This document shows, one piece after another, positions 6,473-7,376 of a stretch of DNA of 7,376 nucleotides. The DNA is from an uncultured Spirochaetales bacterium. GTDB lineage: Bacteria; Spirochaetota; Spirochaetia; Sphaerochaetales; Sphaerochaetaceae. A program made the translations under genes and the position numbers. The DNA is taken from contig CALFMX010000203.1 of assembly GCA_937902565.1 (NCBI GenBank), positions 1 to 7,376 on the forward strand, written 5' to 3'. Each line of letters starts with the position of its first letter. Positions within the stretch are counted from its first letter, which is position 1. Under the pieces are notes generated by a model, which was not told where the DNA came from, ran no database searches, and saw only the letters and a program-made list of their open reading frames with translations.

Positions 6473-7376
6473 ATGAAAACCACGTCGATCCTGATTCTCT
6501 CCAACGATGTCGATTACCTTTACACCCTCCGCCTGGAGACCATCGAGGCGCTCTTGAAGAGTGGTTACAGTGTGGCACTCTCTGCCCCCTCCAATGAACG
6601 GGTGGCGTTCTTTGAGGACCTCGGTTGCACATTCCACCCTGTGGAGTTCACTCCACGGGGAAAGAACCCATTTGCAAACCTCAAGGTGTTGATCGCGTAC
6701 CACGCCTTGGTGAAGCGTCTCAGGCCGGATCTGGTGCTCACCTATACCATCAAGTCGAACATCTATGGCGGTCTCGTCTGCCGGTCTTTGAAGGTTCCCC
6801 AGATCGCCAATATGACCGGTCTGGGCAAAGCCCTGATGGACGAGAACCTCGTCCAGAAGGTTGTGCTCTTCCTCCTCAGGGTTGCATTCAAGAAGGCTCG
6901 GACAGTCTTTCTGCAGAATGAACGTGACTACCAGTATTTCATCGACCATAAGATAACCAATGTTGAACAATCGGTCCTCATCCCGGGATCCGGTGTCAAC
7001 CTTGATCGCCATCCGCTTGAACCCTATCCCGAGGATGACGGAACCATTCGTCTGATCTACATCGCCCGGATCATCAAGGACAAGGGCATCGAGGAGATGA
7101 TGGCAGCAGCCAAGGAGATCCATACGAAGTATCCCTTCTTCAGCTGTGATCTGGTTGGGTTCATCGGAGAGCCGGTCTATGAAGAACCACTGGCAGCGTA
7201 CAGTGGCAGTGGGGCGGGTACCTATCTGGGTTTCCAGAAGGACATCCACTCCTTGATCGCAAAAAGCCATGCGGTGGTCCTTCCCTCCTACCATCTGGAA
7301 GGAATTGCCAATGTGCTGCTTGAAGGCGCACCCTTCCCCATTGTGGCGGCTCAGTTTTCTCAAAGTCAGACAGCGC
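6473..7376 (+). CDS. GT4-type glycosyltransferase, cut by window end
   Basis: Retaining GT-B glycosyltransferase (family GT4/group 1), probably transferring a sugar from a nucleotide donor to a lipid-linked glycan at the inner face of the cytoplasmic membrane. Start ATG 6473 follows AAGGAG (6463-6468) by four bases. The 301 visible residues show an N-terminal Rossmann half with TYTIKSNIYGG (90-100) and MTGLGKAL (114-121), as in PglA/EpsD/CapM-like enzymes. Then come LIPGSGV (169-175), LIYIARIIKDKG (194-205, donor-binding Arg199 and Lys204), and the E-x7-E motif EGIANVLLE (Glu276, Glu284). Oddity: after LLEGA the expected RPIVAA-x-VPG block appears as PFPIVAAQFSQSQ, and a Leu is inserted at 275 in the usual PSYHEG. 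These look like errors or disruption near the end. A typical enzyme would extend about 70-90 residues more. The sugar specificity cannot be told. Confidence 0.85.
   Translation, partial: MKTTSILILSNDVDYLYTLRLETIEALLKSGYSVALSAPSNERVAFFEDLGCTFHPVEFTPRGKNPFANLKVLIAYHALVKRLRPDLVLTYTIKSNIYGGLVCRSLKVPQIANMTGLGKALMDENLVQKVVLFLLRVAFKKARTVFLQNERDYQYFIDHKITNVEQSVLIPGSGVNLDRHPLEPYPEDDGTIRLIYIARIIKDKGIEEMMAAAKEIHTKYPFFSCDLVGFIGEPVYEEPLAAYSGSGAGTYLGFQKDIHSLIAKSHAVVLPSYHLEGIANVLLEGAPFPIVAAQFSQSQTA

Noticed and set aside
6458..7363. Long 301-codon open frame on the minus strand opposite the glycosyltransferase
   Set aside because: The + strand frame has a Shine-Dalgarno and GT4 motifs (TYTIKSNIYGG, E-x7-E). 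The antisense product has no recognisable motif and arises from the GC-rich codon pattern.
1..7376. CRISPR arrays, tRNA or rRNA genes, insertion-sequence ends, toxin-antitoxin pairs or phage genes
   Set aside because: No regularly spaced repeats, cloverleaf-like sequences, transposase or integrase motifs, or terminal inverted repeats were seen on either strand.

Overview
The window looks like chromosomal DNA from a bacterium, most likely a spirochaete of the Sphaerochaeta/Treponema type. That guess rests on the galactokinase variant (motifs KLDQSSEVL and SGAGFKGCC) and on the surface-glycan gene content. It is an impression from recalled homologues, not a search result, and I hold it with low to moderate confidence. 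All supported genes read on the + strand. The outer parts (galactokinase, the 1240-2632 region, the glycosyltransferase) are GC-rich; one sampled line at 121-180 is about 58% GC. The block from about 2640 to 6400 is AT-richer; sampled lines at 2881-2940 and 3961-4020 are about 32% and 43%.

Layout. Bases 1-935 are the 3' three quarters of a galactokinase-type GHMP kinase, cut by the window edge. A 304-base gap (936-1239) holds a good -10 box and a spaced direct repeat but no gene. Bases 1240-1857 encode an unrecognised 205-residue protein with an N-terminal Cys/His zinc-ribbon-like motif and an acidic tail. Overlapping its end is a gene (1844-2632) readable only by joining five segments in three frames. 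Restored, it would be about 262 residues resembling the helical C-terminal part of SWIM-zinc-finger-type proteins; as written it is a pseudogene or carries sequencing errors.

After an AT-rich leader comes the most interesting gene, 2869-5586. It is a 905-residue fusion of a YidC/Oxa1 insertase-like membrane core, more membrane helices, and a C-terminal alkaline-phosphatase/sulfatase-fold domain like those of phosphoglycerol and phosphoethanolamine transferases. Fourteen bases later is a polysaccharide-deacetylase-like gene (5601-6326), almost certainly co-transcribed. From 6473 to the window end runs a GT4-type glycosyltransferase, whose last roughly 60 bases look error-ridden or disrupted.

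Inferred joint role. The fusion protein, the deacetylase-like protein and the glycosyltransferase fit a cell-surface polysaccharide or glycolipid locus. The glycosyltransferase would build the chain, the CE4-like protein would trim acyl groups in the cytoplasm, and the YidC-sulfatase fusion would modify or transfer material on the outer face of the inner membrane. The fusion is the best candidate for a poorly described system, because its insertase half appears to lack the groove arginine needed by true insertases and may have been recruited as a scaffold or lipid-handling module.
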